A stretch of 6,153 nucleotides of DNA. It comes from Candidatus Avacholeplasma faecigallinarum. Its GTDB lineage: Bacteria; Bacillota_I; Bacilli_A; Acholeplasmatales; Anaeroplasmataceae. Location: the NCBI GenBank assembly GCA_018715825.1, contig DVKU01000043.1, forward strand, positions 1 to 6,153, given 5' to 3'. Of this stretch, positions 1 to 5,975 are shown piece by piece. A program made the translations under genes and the position numbers. The number at the start of each line of letters is the position of its first letter. Positions within the stretch are counted from its first letter, which is position 1. The notes under the pieces are model-generated. The model had not been told where the DNA came from, made no database searches, and worked only from the letters and a program-made list of their open reading frames with translations.

Positions 1-100
1 TGTCCTTTTATAATTATTATTAAAAACCACGCTTTAGACAAATCGAGAATAACTTTTTTGACTTTACCTACGTGTCGATTTTTATATAACTGATATAAAA
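1..100. other. Unassigned stretch at left edge, possible gene end or remnant
   Basis: No complete gene is visible here. On the plus strand, frame 1 is open from the window edge to a TGA at 91-93 (about 30 codons, ending ...PTCRFLYN). On the minus strand a frame is also open across the same bases and contains VKKVILDLSKAW, which loosely recalls the second catalytic Asp region of ISL3-type transposases (VxxVxxDLSxA). The resemblance breaks down right after it, into a run of Ile. The stretch has more CpG dinucleotides than its surroundings. It could be the tail of an upstream plus-strand gene, a transposase remnant, or non-coding. I cannot choose between these from the sequence. Confidence 0.2.
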
Positions 101-129
101 AAGCTTGTTGACTAGTTTGTCAACAAGCT
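97..129 (-). terminator. Intrinsic terminator of the ArsR-type gene
   Basis: A perfect 11-bp stem (102-112 with 119-129, sequence AGCTTGTTGAC) closes a 6-base loop. Read on the minus strand, it is followed at once by a run of six T (97-102, the last overlapping the stem). It lies about 50 bases beyond the stop codon of the minus-strand regulator, where a rho-independent terminator would be expected. Confidence 0.85.
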
Positions 130-130
130 G

Positions 131-161
131 AGGCTGATTAAACAATCAGCCTTATTATTTT
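131..161 (+). terminator. Second hairpin, probable plus-strand terminator
   Basis: A perfect 9-bp stem, AGGCTGATT (131-139) with AATCAGCCT (144-152), closes an AAAC loop. On the plus strand it is followed by the T-rich tail TTATTATTTT. It would stop transcription arriving from a plus-strand gene left of the window. It is one base from the hairpin at 102-129, so the two together make a bidirectional terminator block. On the minus strand it lacks its own T-run. Confidence 0.65.
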
Positions 162-177
162 ACAAATCATTTGCTAT

Positions 178-540
178 TTAATTATCTTCTTTATTTGGGC
201 AACTTATTTGCAGCATTGAATCTATCATATTGTGAATTAATTCAGCATAGCGATTCTGAGCTAAAGTATAAAGCATTTCCTTCCCTACCTTTTTAGCTTG
301 AATTATTTTATGCTGTTTTAAAAGCTTTAGATGGTGAGATACGGCAGGTGCTGACATACCTATAGCTAGGGCAATATCACTTACACATTCAGTGGTGTGA
401 CATAATAGCCATAATATTCGAAGCCTTGTTGCATCTGATAATACTGATAGGATATCAGCTATTTCTGAGGCTTTTTGGTAAGATGGTATTTTCTTTATTA
501 GAGTTTCAAAATTTAATGAATGTTCATGAAAATCTTGCAT
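178..540 (-). CDS. ArsR/SmtB-family winged-helix transcriptional repressor
   Basis: A 120-aa DNA-binding repressor, normal length for the ArsR/SmtB family. These are dimeric winged-helix proteins that leave DNA when a metal or other ligand binds. The conserved core is visible: VLSDATRLRILWLL (33-46), helix-turn-helix about 54-80 with recognition helix APAVSHHLKLLK (64-75), then the wing with GKEMLYTL (86-93). Of the classical metal sites, the alpha-3 motif CVCD reads CVSD (Cys52 kept, second Cys now Ser54). An N-terminal HxH (His5, His7) and Cys47/His48 lie nearby. By-eye alignment with SmtB shows the alpha-5 Asp/His/His/Glu set replaced by Gln/Arg/Ser/Gln. Metal sensing is therefore possible but unproven. 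The gene is divergent from the ABC transporter, its probable target, and ends in TAA before its own terminator. The ATG at 540-538 is the only good in-frame start, because a TAA lies four codons upstream (552-550). Its Shine-Dalgarno sequence is unusually distant. Confidence 0.93.
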   Translation of the reverse strand: MQDFHEHSLNFETLIKKIPSYQKASEIADILSVLSDATRLRILWLLCHTTECVSDIALAIGMSAPAVSHHLKLLKQHKIIQAKKVGKEMLYTLAQNRYAELIHNMIDSMLQISCPNKEDN

Positions 541-550
541 AATATTTTCT

Positions 551-574
551 TATAATCTATATTATCAGATTATA
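551..574. promoter_or_regulatory. 8-bp inverted repeat, candidate ArsR operator and leader hairpin
   Basis: TATAATCT (551-558) and AGATTATA (567-574) are perfect inverted repeats around an 8-base spacer. A third copy, AGATTATA (596-603), repeats the right arm 29 bp further out and overlaps the -10 box of the regulator gene. Dyads of this kind between a divergent ArsR gene and its target are typical operators. In the minus-strand transcript the same dyad sits between the only strong Shine-Dalgarno (AAAGGAG, 582-576) and the ATG (540). If folded, it would shorten their spacing from 35 to about 11 bases. The stem has only one G-C pair, so folding alone would be weak. Confidence 0.55.
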
Positions 575-597
575 GCTCCTTTCTCTTTATATTAAAG

Positions 598-626
598 ATT
601 ATATCATATTTTAAATTTTTTAAAAG
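598..626 (-). promoter_or_regulatory. Probable promoter of the ArsR-type gene
   Basis: On the minus strand, TGATATAAT (606-598) is a perfect TATAAT with an extended TGn element. The -35 region 17 bp upstream (626-621, CTTTTA) is poor, which an extended -10 can offset. Transcription would begin near 591, giving a leader of about 50 bases that carries AAAGGAG and then the inverted repeat. The -10 is itself part of the third TATAATCT copy, so a repressor bound there would block it. A weaker alternative -10 is the TATAATCT copy at 574-567. Confidence 0.6.
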
Positions 627-632
627 AATGAT

Positions 633-661
633 ATTTTATTTGCAATAATTAAGTGTATAAT
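633..661 (+). promoter_or_regulatory. Tentative promoter of the ABC transporter gene
   Basis: A perfect TATAAT lies at 656-661, preceded directly by TG. No good -35 box is found 16-18 bp upstream (633-638 is ATTTTA). Initiation would fall near 668, just ahead of AGGAGG (672-677), giving a very short leader. An alternative is TTGCAA (640-645), a 16-bp spacer, and TATATT (662-667), but its start would run into the ribosome binding site. The region is so AT-rich that chance -10 matches are common. Confidence 0.4.
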
Positions 662-688
662 TATATTGTTTAGGAGGAATAAATTATT

Positions 689-3367
689 ATGTTAAGGTTA
701 AAACAAATAAAAAAAGATTACATTGTAGGTGATATGAGAGTTGAAGCCTTAAAGGGTATTGATTTATGCTTTAGAAAAAATGAGTTTGTGTCTATTTTAG
801 GACCATCAGGTTGTGGTAAAACCACTTTGCTTAATATAATTGGGGGATTAGATAAGTATACAAGTGGTGATTTAACTATCAATGGAAGATCGACAAAGGA
901 ATATAAGGATAGAGACTGGGATGTATATCGAAATCATAGAATCGGTTTCATTTTTCAAAGCTATAATTTAATTCCTCATCAAACGATTTTAGGTAATGTA
1001 GAGCTTGCACTTACTATTTCAGGTATGTCAAAGCAAGAAAGAATAGAAAAGGCAAAAAGGGCCCTGGATAGAGTTGGACTAAAGGGTCAATATAATAAAA
1101 AGCCAAATCAGCTTTCTGGTGGACAGTGTCAACGTGTTGCTATTGCTCGTGCTCTTGTTAATGAACCAGAAATATTACTAGCAGATGAGCCCACAGGTGC
1201 CTTAGATACAGTAACAAGTGTACAAATTATGGAGCTAATAAAAGAAATAGCTCATGAAAAGCTTGTTATTATGGTAACACATAATCCAGATTTAGCATAC
1301 AAATATTCAAGTAGAATTGTAAAGCTTTTGGATGGTAATGTCGTAGAGGATTCTAATCCATTTTCTAGTGAGGATGAACAAAAGGAAAATAATCAAAACA
1401 AGGATAATTTTAATGAGGGCAAGGAAAAAGCAAAAATGTCATTATGGACTTCATTTAAGTTATCATTTAAAAATTTGTTTTCAAAACGAGCTAGGACAAT
1501 TTTAACATGCTTTGCAGGATCAATAGGTATCATTGGTGTTTCAATGGTATTGGCTGTTTCATCAGGTGTTAAGGGCTATATTAATAGTATGCAGGATGAT
1601 ATGCTTTCAGGAAATCCTATAAGAATAGATGAAACAACCTATGACATAGAAGCATTTTTAGGCCAAATGTCAACTGGTGAAAAGCTTGAGCTTATAAAGG
1701 ATAATGAAATTAGAGTAGACTCATTACTTGCTTTTTTTGCGGAAAAATTTACTGGTGATAATTCTTTCATTGTGAATAATACTATTACTAGAGAATATGT
1801 AAATTATATAAAGGCCATGCCAAAAGAGTATTCTAATGCTATAGCATATTATTATGGAGTAAATTTAAACAATAATATTTACACAACTTTTAAGCCAAAT
1901 AATTCGGCTAGTGAGGAAAGAGTTTCTTTAACGGCTTTAAAAACAATGTATACTAAAACGTTAGAAACTAGTGAATACTCCAATGTTAGTTTTTTGGTTA
2001 ATCAGGTATCAATTTTAAGTCAATCTATTCCTAATGAGGAATATATTGCATCACAATATGAGTTATTAGGTGATAGTAAAATTGCTACAAAGGCTGATGA
2101 GATTATGATTGTCCTAGGAAAAGATCAAGAGATAGATGATTTAACTTTAGCCTTATTAGGATATTATAATCAGGATGAATTTATCAATTTGGCTCAAGGA
2201 CTAACAGATAAAAAAACTACCTTTACATTTGAAGAAATTTTAGGAAAAGACCTTATTTATTATCCTAATGACTCCATTTATACTGAAAATACTAATCCTT
2301 TAACTAGTGCTAATGCTCCATTCGTTTACAATGCTTATGCTGATGGTATCGATGAAAATGAGGGCATGAAGTTAAAAGTTGTAGGAATTTTAAAGCCAAA
2401 AGATGATATTTCATATGGAGCCTTAACAAGTGGAGTTTATTATACTCCACAGTTAGTTGATTATCATAGAGCTAGTGCACTTAAATCTAAATTATATGAT
2501 TATTCCAAAGACAAGGTTGATGAAAATGGTGATTTTGTTTTTGGTGTAAGTGATGGAGCTATGACAAATATAAAGGATGCGATTTTCTATAATTACCATT
2601 ATTATAAGTATGATGGTACTAAGGTAGATAATCAATCTACCATATTAACATCTAGCAATTCTAGTATCATGTTTAATTTAGGCTCAATGACAGGAACTAC
2701 TGATTTAGGACCTTCACTAAGAGAACTTGGAATTTGTGATATTCCTAATTCTATAGCGATTTATCCTTTAAGCTTTGAAGAAAAATTTTTAGTTACAGAC
2801 TATTTGGATAAATGGAATGAAGATACCGATTTAACTTTTACTTATTTTGATGAGGATACTAATCAAGATATAACAGTAACTGTTTTAAAGGAAGATAGAA
2901 ATAATATAGAATATACAGATATGCTAGAATTAATTATAACTATGATAAATTCAATGATTGATATAGTGACATACGCTTTAATAGCCTTTACGGCTTTATC
3001 GTTAGTTGTATCATGCGTGATGATAGCAATTATCACCTATGTTTCAGTAATGGAAAGAATAAAGGAAATAGGTGTTATTCGTTCATTAGGTGGTCGAAAA
3101 AAGGATGTTTCTCACTTATTTAATGCTGAAACCTTTATTATAGGTGGAGCTGCTGGTATTGTTGGTATTTTGGTCACATATTTATTGTCTTTAATTGTCA
3201 ATCTAATTGTAGGCTCATTGACAGGAATATATACTATTGCTTCTCTTCCTTGGTATCAAGCAATTATTATGATATTAGTAAGTATTATATTGACTTGTAT
3301 TTCAGGCTTGATTCCAGCAAGGTCTGCAGCTAAAAAGGATCCAGTTGTTGCTTTAAGGACAGAATAA
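689..3367 (+). CDS. Fused ATPase-permease ABC transporter, MacB/FtsX type
   Basis: An 892-aa membrane protein. The cytoplasmic ATPase domain (about 1-225) shows Walker A GPSGCGKT (38-45), Q-loop Gln90, signature LSGGQ (142-146), Walker B ILLADE (162-167), D-loop ALD (171-173) and H-loop His198, so it should hydrolyse ATP. It has the close spacing of the LolD/MacB class. A charged Glu/Asn/Lys-rich linker (221-251) leads to the permease: one membrane segment (about 270-293), a very large outside domain (about 295-750), then three segments (about 757-787, 816-842, 855-875). ERIKEIGVIRSLGGRKKDV after the second segment and PARSAAKKDPVVALR at the C-terminus are FtsX-permease hallmarks. MacB proteins have the same order but are usually about 650 aa, so the outside domain is about twice the usual size. 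The start is set by AGGAGG (672-677). Such mechanotransmitting pumps move or extract peptides, antibiotics or lipoproteins; the substrate is unknown. It is divergent from an ArsR repressor and followed 24 bases later by galE. Confidence 0.93.
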   Translation: MLRLKQIKKDYIVGDMRVEALKGIDLCFRKNEFVSILGPSGCGKTTLLNIIGGLDKYTSGDLTINGRSTKEYKDRDWDVYRNHRIGFIFQSYNLIPHQTILGNVELALTISGMSKQERIEKAKRALDRVGLKGQYNKKPNQLSGGQCQRVAIARALVNEPEILLADEPTGALDTVTSVQIMELIKEIAHEKLVIMVTHNPDLAYKYSSRIVKLLDGNVVEDSNPFSSEDEQKENNQNKDNFNEGKEKAKMSLWTSFKLSFKNLFSKRARTILTCFAGSIGIIGVSMVLAVSSGVKGYINSMQDDMLSGNPIRIDETTYDIEAFLGQMSTGEKLELIKDNEIRVDSLLAFFAEKFTGDNSFIVNNTITREYVNYIKAMPKEYSNAIAYYYGVNLNNNIYTTFKPNNSASEERVSLTALKTMYTKTLETSEYSNVSFLVNQVSILSQSIPNEEYIASQYELLGDSKIATKADEIMIVLGKDQEIDDLTLALLGYYNQDEFINLAQGLTDKKTTFTFEEILGKDLIYYPNDSIYTENTNPLTSANAPFVYNAYADGIDENEGMKLKVVGILKPKDDISYGALTSGVYYTPQLVDYHRASALKSKLYDYSKDKVDENGDFVFGVSDGAMTNIKDAIFYNYHYYKYDGTKVDNQSTILTSSNSSIMFNLGSMTGTTDLGPSLRELGICDIPNSIAIYPLSFEEKFLVTDYLDKWNEDTDLTFTYFDEDTNQDITVTVLKEDRNNIEYTDMLELIITMINSMIDIVTYALIAFTALSLVVSCVMIAIITYVSVMERIKEIGVIRSLGGRKKDVSHLFNAETFIIGGAAGIVGILVTYLLSLIVNLIVGSLTGIYTIASLPWYQAIIMILVSIILTCISGLIPARSAAKKDPVVALRTE

Positions 3368-3391
3368 TAAAATTAAAAAGAGGTGTGTTGT

Positions 3392-4432
3392 ATGAAAACA
3401 ATATTGGTTACAGGTGGAGCTGGTTATATAGGCTCACATACATGTGTAGAGTTACTTAATAAGGGATATGAGGTTATTGTTGTAGATAATTTATGTAATT
3501 CCTGTATGGAAGTATTTGATAGAATTAAGACCATAACTGGCAAGGATGTTATTTTTTATAAGAAGGATTGTTGTAAAAAGAAAAGCTTTGAGCAGGTTTT
3601 TAAAAATCATAAAATTGATGCTGTAATTCATTTTGCTGGCTTAAAGGCTGTTGGCGAATCTGTTATAAAGCCGTTAGAATATTATGAGAATAATTTAATA
3701 TCAACCTTAAACCTTTTAGAACTAATGAGAAAGTATAATTGTAATAATTTAGTATTTTCATCTTCAGCTACTGTTTATGGTGATCCTGTAAGAGTTCCAA
3801 TTGATGAAACATTTGATTTACATGTTACTAATCCTTATGGAAGAACAAAGTTAATGATTGAAGATATTTTAAGAGATTATTGTAAAGCTAATCCAAATTT
3901 AAATGTAGCCTTGTTGCGTTATTTTAATCCAATTGGCGCACATCCTAGTGGCTTAATTGGAGAGGATCCAAATGGAATACCTAATAATTTGATGCCTTAT
4001 ATTACTCAAGTAGCCATAGGTAAAAGAAAGGAATTAGGTGTATTTGGTGATGACTACGATACTATTGACGGTACTGGAGTTAGAGACTATATTCATGTAT
4101 GTGATTTAGCAATGGGCCATGTTTTAGTTTTAAATAAATTATTCCAAAATAGTGGATTAGTAACATATAATCTAGGAACAGGTAAAGGCTATAGTGTTTT
4201 ACAGGTTCATGATGCAATGGAAAAGGCCTGTGGATTTAAAATACCTTATGTTATTAAGCCACGTAGACAAGGAGATATAGCTATTTGCTATGCTTCATGT
4301 GATAAGGCATTTAAGGAATTAGGATTTAAGGCTCAATATGATTTAGATGATATGTGTAAAGATTCTTGGAATTGGCAAAAGAAAAATCCAAACGGTTATA
4401 AGACTAAAAAAGACTTAGTATTAAATAATTAA
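3392..4432 (+). CDS. galE: UDP-glucose 4-epimerase
   Basis: A 346-aa cytoplasmic short-chain dehydrogenase/reductase that interconverts UDP-glucose and UDP-galactose with bound NAD (Leloir pathway, supply of cell-surface sugars). The NAD-binding GGAGYIG lies at 8-14. The catalytic set is present: Ser124 in FSSSATVYG, and Tyr149 and Lys153 in NPYGRTK, the same numbers as in E. coli GalE (338 aa). RYFNPIGAHPSG (176-187) and RDYIHVCDLA (231-240) are family signatures. Cys sits at position 299, where E. coli has Tyr299; the smaller residue is linked to acceptance of UDP-GlcNAc/GalNAc. The protein is unusually Cys-rich (12). The start is the ATG at 3392: AGAGG (3379-3383) lies 8 bases ahead, whereas a longer reading from GTG 3383 would begin inside that site. 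No promoter or terminator is seen in the 24 bases after the ABC gene, so co-transcription is likely. Confidence 0.96.
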   Translation: MKTILVTGGAGYIGSHTCVELLNKGYEVIVVDNLCNSCMEVFDRIKTITGKDVIFYKKDCCKKKSFEQVFKNHKIDAVIHFAGLKAVGESVIKPLEYYENNLISTLNLLELMRKYNCNNLVFSSSATVYGDPVRVPIDETFDLHVTNPYGRTKLMIEDILRDYCKANPNLNVALLRYFNPIGAHPSGLIGEDPNGIPNNLMPYITQVAIGKRKELGVFGDDYDTIDGTGVRDYIHVCDLAMGHVLVLNKLFQNSGLVTYNLGTGKGYSVLQVHDAMEKACGFKIPYVIKPRRQGDIAICYASCDKAFKELGFKAQYDLDDMCKDSWNWQKKNPNGYKTKKDLVLNN

Positions 4433-4438
4433 AAATTC

Positions 4439-4477
4439 AAATTCTTGTTTCAATGCGAAACAAGAATTTTGTTTTTT
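4439..4477 (+). terminator. Strong intrinsic terminator after galE
   Basis: A perfect 13-bp stem, AAATTCTTGTTTC (4439-4451) with its complement (4457-4469), closes a 5-base loop AATGC. It is followed by TTTTGTTTTTT (4467-4477). It starts 7 bases after the galE stop and closes the transporter-galE unit. Confidence 0.95.
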
Positions 4478-4482
4478 AAGGG

Positions 4483-4513
4483 TCTTTTATATAAAAGATA
4501 ATCATGTTAAAAT
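4483..4513 (+). promoter_or_regulatory. Possible promoter and 16-bp palindrome ahead of the AlkD-type gene
   Basis: Between the galE terminator and the next gene lies an extended -10, TGTTAAAAT (4505-4513), with TAAAAT as the hexamer. The -35 position 17 bp upstream (4485-4490, TTTTAT) is weak. It falls inside a perfect 16-bp palindrome, TCTTTTATATAAAAGA (4483-4498). A promoter is needed here because a strong terminator precedes it, but the exact boxes are a guess. The palindrome could be a repressor site or chance in AT-rich DNA. Confidence 0.45.
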
Positions 4514-4529
4514 ATTTTTGGTGATTTTT

Positions 4530-5213
4530 ATGGAAGAACTTTTAGAAAGTCTTGGTAATTTTAAAAATGCTATTTTTACGAATAAAATAATCAAAACAGA
4601 TAAAAAAGTTTATGGATTATACACTGATGATATGAAGAAAATTGCTAAAAAAATGGTAAATGATAATAAATTATTTTTTTTAGATGAAATTCATAATAGC
4701 TATGAAGAGGATATGATTCATATTTTTATGCTAACTTTTATAAAAGATTATAATTTGGTTAAAAAATATTTACAAAAGACAATTCCAATTATCAATAACT
4801 GGGCTATGTGTGACCAATTGGCGTGTAATTTAAAAATTGTAGCTAAGCATAAAGAAGATTTTTTATTGTTTGTTCAAAATTATAAAGATTCAAAAAAAGA
4901 ATACGAAGTTCGCTTTTTGTTAATCATTTTAATGCGATATTACTGTGATATGGATCATATTAATTATATTTTTTCAATTATTGATGAATGCTATAAGGAC
5001 TATTATTATATAAAGATGGCAATAGCTTGGCTTTTATGTGAGGCTATGATTAAGTTTTCTAGCTTAACTACAAGCTATATAAAAAAATGTAAATTAGATA
5101 ATTGGATAATCAATAAAGCCATTTCTAAAATGAATGATTCAACAAGATTTTCAAAAGAAGAAAAAGCTTTTTTAAAGACGCTTAAACGTAAAGGAGATAA
5201 TTTAGATGATTAG
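4530..5213 (+). CDS. alkD: AlkD-family DNA alkylation repair glycosylase
   Basis: A 227-aa all-helical HEAT-repeat protein of the AlkD/DNA alkylation repair family (Bacillus cereus AlkD is 237 aa). AlkD removes positively charged lesions such as N3-methyladenine and N7-methylguanine without flipping the base. The key residues are recognisable: Trp91 and Asp95 in NNWAMCD (W109/D113 in B. cereus), Arg128 in EYEVRF (R148) and Trp167 in MAIAWLL (W187). The near-constant offset of 18-20 residues supports the match, so it should be active. NKAISK...STRFSKEEKAFLKTLKRK is the typical C-terminus. The chosen start is ATG 4530, with GGTGAT (4520-4525) pairing to the extended anti-Shine-Dalgarno. TTG 4518 and GTG 4521 are in frame but overlap that site. 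It ends with TAG, unlike the TAA of the other genes, and overlaps rsuA by 8 bases, so the two are translationally linked. The codon use is as AT-rich as that of its neighbours. Confidence 0.9.
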   Translation: MEELLESLGNFKNAIFTNKIIKTDKKVYGLYTDDMKKIAKKMVNDNKLFFLDEIHNSYEEDMIHIFMLTFIKDYNLVKKYLQKTIPIINNWAMCDQLACNLKIVAKHKEDFLLFVQNYKDSKKEYEVRFLLIILMRYYCDMDHINYIFSIIDECYKDYYYIKMAIAWLLCEAMIKFSSLTTSYIKKCKLDNWIINKAISKMNDSTRFSKEEKAFLKTLKRKGDNLDD

Positions 5214-5910
5214 ATTAGATAAAATATTAGCTCATTGTGGCTATGGTAGCCGAAAAGAGGTTAAAGAATTAATTAGAAAGGGATATGTCCTTGTAAATGG
5301 CGAAGTAGTTTTAGATGATGATTTTAAAGTTGATCCACAAATTGATGAAATAACTGTGGCAAATGAAGATGTATCCTATGATGAATTTATTTATTTAATG
5401 CTAAATAAACCAGATGGCTATGTAAGTGCAACATTTGATAATAATGATCCAACAGTATTAGATTTAATATATGGCTATGAAAATAGAAATTTATTTCCAG
5501 TAGGGCGATTAGATAAAGATACAACTGGGCTTTTATTATTAACAAATGATGGAAAGCTAGCACATAAGCTACTTTCGCCAAAGCATCATGTAAATAAAAC
5601 CTATTATGTTCAATATAAGGGTTTATTAAATAATAATGCCATTATAAAATTTAAAGAGGGCATTGTTATAGATGATGGCTACAAATGTCTTCCAGCGCTT
5701 TTAGAAATTAAAGGAGAAAATGAAGCCTTGATAACAATTCAAGAGGGAAAGTTTCATCAGGTTAAAAGGATGTTTGAAGCTGTTAATTGCAATGTTACTT
5801 ATTTGCAAAGAATTGCTTTTGGAGGAATAAAATTAGATGATAAATTAGTTGAAGGAGAGTATAGATTATTAACGGAAGAAGAGATAAATTTATTAAAAGA
5901 AAATAATTAA
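5206..5910 (+). CDS. rsuA: 16S rRNA pseudouridine synthase RsuA
   Basis: A 234-aa enzyme that isomerises a uridine of 16S rRNA (U516 in E. coli) to pseudouridine. An N-terminal S4 RNA-binding domain (about 1-60: RLDKILAHCGYGSRKEVKEL, then GYVLVNGEVV) precedes the catalytic domain. LMLNKPDGYVSA (64-75) is typical of RsuA rather than RluB/RluF. The catalytic Asp103 lies in GRLDKDTTGLLLLTNDG (100-116). KTYYV (131-135) and KFHQVKRMFEAV (182-193) complete the family signature. Length is normal for RsuA (E. coli 231 aa). The ribosome binding site AAAGGAG (5190-5196) is inside the end of the AlkD-type gene, 9 bases before the ATG. The gene is directly upstream of a 16S rRNA gene, its likely substrate, and no terminator separates them. 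RluB/E/F paralogues are less likely given the motif and size. Confidence 0.92.
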   Translation: MIRLDKILAHCGYGSRKEVKELIRKGYVLVNGEVVLDDDFKVDPQIDEITVANEDVSYDEFIYLMLNKPDGYVSATFDNNDPTVLDLIYGYENRNLFPVGRLDKDTTGLLLLTNDGKLAHKLLSPKHHVNKTYYVQYKGLLNNNAIIKFKEGIVIDDGYKCLPALLEIKGENEALITIQEGKFHQVKRMFEAVNCNVTYLQRIAFGGIKLDDKLVEGEYRLLTEEEINLLKENN

Positions 5911-5935
5911 CAAAAAAACAAAAAAAAGATAAAAT
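5907..5935 (+). promoter_or_regulatory. rRNA promoter P1 (upstream of the tandem pair)
   Basis: TTAACA (5907-5912) is a 5/6 match to the -35 consensus, followed by a 17-bp spacer and TAAAAT (5930-5935). The -35 box overlaps the stop codon of rsuA (5908-5910). The spacer is almost pure A. Spacing and hexamers copy the downstream promoter, which supports a real tandem promoter rather than chance. Confidence 0.65.
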
Positions 5936-5940
5936 AGGTA

Positions 5941-5969
5941 TTGACAAAAAAAATGAAAATTGATAAAAT
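5941..5969 (+). promoter_or_regulatory. rRNA promoter P2 (main promoter)
   Basis: A perfect -35 TTGACA (5941-5946), a 17-bp spacer and TAAAAT (5964-5969) with an extended TGA element (5961-5963). Initiation would be at about 5975-5977, giving a leader of roughly 108 bases before 16S. A-rich DNA upstream could act as an UP element. This is the best promoter in the window, as expected for an rRNA operon. Confidence 0.9.
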
Positions 5970-5975
5970 GATTGA

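Noticed and set aside
541..688. Riboswitch or T-box in the divergent gap
   Set aside because: No conserved riboswitch core or terminator hairpin is seen. The plus-strand leader appears too short, and the repeats fit an operator better.
3383..3391. Longer galE start at GTG 3383 (adds Met-Cys-Cys)
   Set aside because: The GTG is part of the AGAGGTG ribosome binding site, and family members begin directly with MKxILVTGGAGYIG, so ATG 3392 is preferred.
4518..4529. Longer AlkD starts at TTG 4518 or GTG 4521
   Set aside because: Both overlap GGTGAT, the best ribosome binding sequence for ATG 4530, and nothing like a Shine-Dalgarno lies ahead of them.
5387..5581. Minus-strand open frame of 64 codons within rsuA
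   Set aside because: It lies wholly inside a well-supported gene on the other strand, has no ribosome binding site I can see, and its Leu/His/Tyr-rich product looks like an antisense shadow.
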